Assembly: GCA_022828595.1 (NCBI GenBank)
Contig: JAKGHH010000003.1
Coordinates: 16,926,934 to 16,990,933 of the forward strand
Origin: Nelumbo lutea
Lineage: Eukaryota; Streptophyta; Magnoliopsida; Proteales; Nelumbonaceae
DNA: 64,000 bases
Direction of reading: 5' to 3'
In this document: piece by piece, positions 63,152 through 64,000 of the stretch
How positions within the stretch are numbered: position 1 is the stretch's first letter
How the letters are laid out: the number at the start of each line of letters is the position of its first letter
Position numbers and translations under genes: made by a program
Notes under the pieces: generated by a model
The model's input: only the letters and a program-made list of their open reading frames with translations
What the model was told of the DNA's origin: nothing
The model's database searches: none

Positions 63152-64000
63152 TTAGTTTGTGGTCCGAGACTCGGTCTTCAGGCTTTCATCCTGAGAATCA
63201 CTAGGTAGGTCAGCCGTGAATTTTTTTCACCTTCCTCGTTGAGCAATACTTTAGTTGCAAGGGCGCAGTACCTCGTGGCAATCTAATTTATCACAGAGAC
63301 ATTCTTGAGGATTAGAGTAGAAATAATCTTCCTCCTTTGGCTTACCCAAAATAACTTTGCGACAAGCTGGTTGTCCAATCCTCTTCTCATGTGCCAAACG
63401 TACAGCAACTGCAAATTCATCCCATGAAAGTGTCCTATTCTGATAGGAATCAACAAGTTCAACAAGCCGTCCCCGATCTAGTAAGATGGTTTTCCCAGAG
63501 CCAATATACCTAGAAATAGAACAAGTCGTAAAAAGTAAGTTCTTGAGAAATGCCAGTGCCAAGGTCATATATTATGTTCTCAACCATGAGAGAAAATACT
63601 TCTACCTTCTCCAATTGAATTATTGACCTATCTACCCACCAAATAAGCTCAAATTTTGCCCGTTTTAGCAGCATCAGCGCAATGTGAATTATATGCTGAT
63701 TCTAAGGCTCCCCAAGGTGCATATGCCAAGGAGAATCTCAACCAAGCATATTATCTGAAGGTGTTCCTGAGGTATCAGTGCTTCAGGAACACCACATGGC
63801 CCAAAATGATCAGGCAGATCACACAGGCCACAGCTCAAGCCCCTTGGTAGATGTCAATGCTTGCATAACAGCACTAAGCTTATTTATGTGCACCTTGAAT
63901 AAACTGGATAAATCTATCAAAAAAAGAAAAAAACATGGATAAGAAACAAGGCAGAATAAGACCAACCTGCGGTGACCTTCAACAAGTTTTGCCATGTTCC
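63152..64000 (-). CDS. 3' exons of an unrecognised plant gene (5' end outside window)
   Basis: Exons on the minus strand: 63967-64000 (partial; MAKLVEGHR with the next codon split), 63272-63509, and perhaps 63152-63190. The first junction CGCAG|GTTGG ... CTAG|G and the second GAG|GTACTG ... CTCAG|GATGAA are both GT-AG, and the phases fit. The main exon encodes YIGSGKTILLDRGRLVELVD, then SYQNRTLSWDEFAVAVRLAH, then an LGKPKEEDYFYSNPQECLC stretch. GSGKT looks like part of a P-loop, but the surroundings do not follow an NTPase pattern. A Cys-rich end (CLCDKLDC) is followed by a short acidic/basic tail to TAA if the last exon is right. I do not recognise the family, and no function is assigned. 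It reads as a real, conserved-looking gene from codon structure and splice sites. Confidence 0.65.

Overview
This is nuclear DNA of a flowering plant. It is AT-rich, its genes have many GT-AG introns with long AT-rich intron bodies, and it is crowded with microsatellites, MITEs and LTR-element debris. I cannot name the species. No bacterial, organellar or CRISPR feature was seen.

Layout. 1-22,600 holds no intact gene. It is a mosaic of DNA-transposon remnants (several hAT-like MITEs with exact 8-bp target duplications, elements with long inverted repeats, a nested solo LTR), a perfect 142-bp tandem duplication, and one orphan exon of a calcium-dependent protein kinase (16.1-16.2 kb). 22,641-23,120 holds a broken WIP-type zinc-finger gene. 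23,994-30,333 (+) is an intact 11-exon cystathionine gamma-synthase gene. Its exon 1 carries the MTO1 nascent-peptide element at exactly the residue numbers known from Arabidopsis. 31-34 kb holds two more relics: an NPF (NRT1/PTR) transporter fragment and a decayed copy of CGS exon 8. 35.9-48.9 kb (-) is a head-to-tail pair of PHO1-type SPX-EXS genes. The upstream copy (43,591-48,878) is intact with 13 exons and 801 codons. The downstream copy (35,932-41,126) matches it exon for exon but has several independent disabling lesions. A foldback with arms of about 200 bp lies between them.

49-62.4 kb is mainly transposons: a decayed Ty1/copia element (52.8-58.2 kb, minus strand), copies of one MITE family, a coding-less Gypsy-like derivative (59.4-61.3 kb), and a long-TIR DNA element with another MITE nested in it. 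The right edge (63.15 kb to the end, minus strand) carries the 3' exons of a gene I do not recognise.

Function. The two intact genes serve mineral nutrition: CGS commits cysteine sulfur to methionine, and the PHO1-type protein belongs to the phosphate-export and sensing family. They face in opposite directions and nothing in the sequence suggests joint control. Five of the gene-like loci are relics, so the window mainly records gene birth and death around two conserved genes. I found no convincing new biological system. The best leads are the tandem PHO1 decay, the CGS control region, the degenerate duplicates and the well-bounded MITE families.
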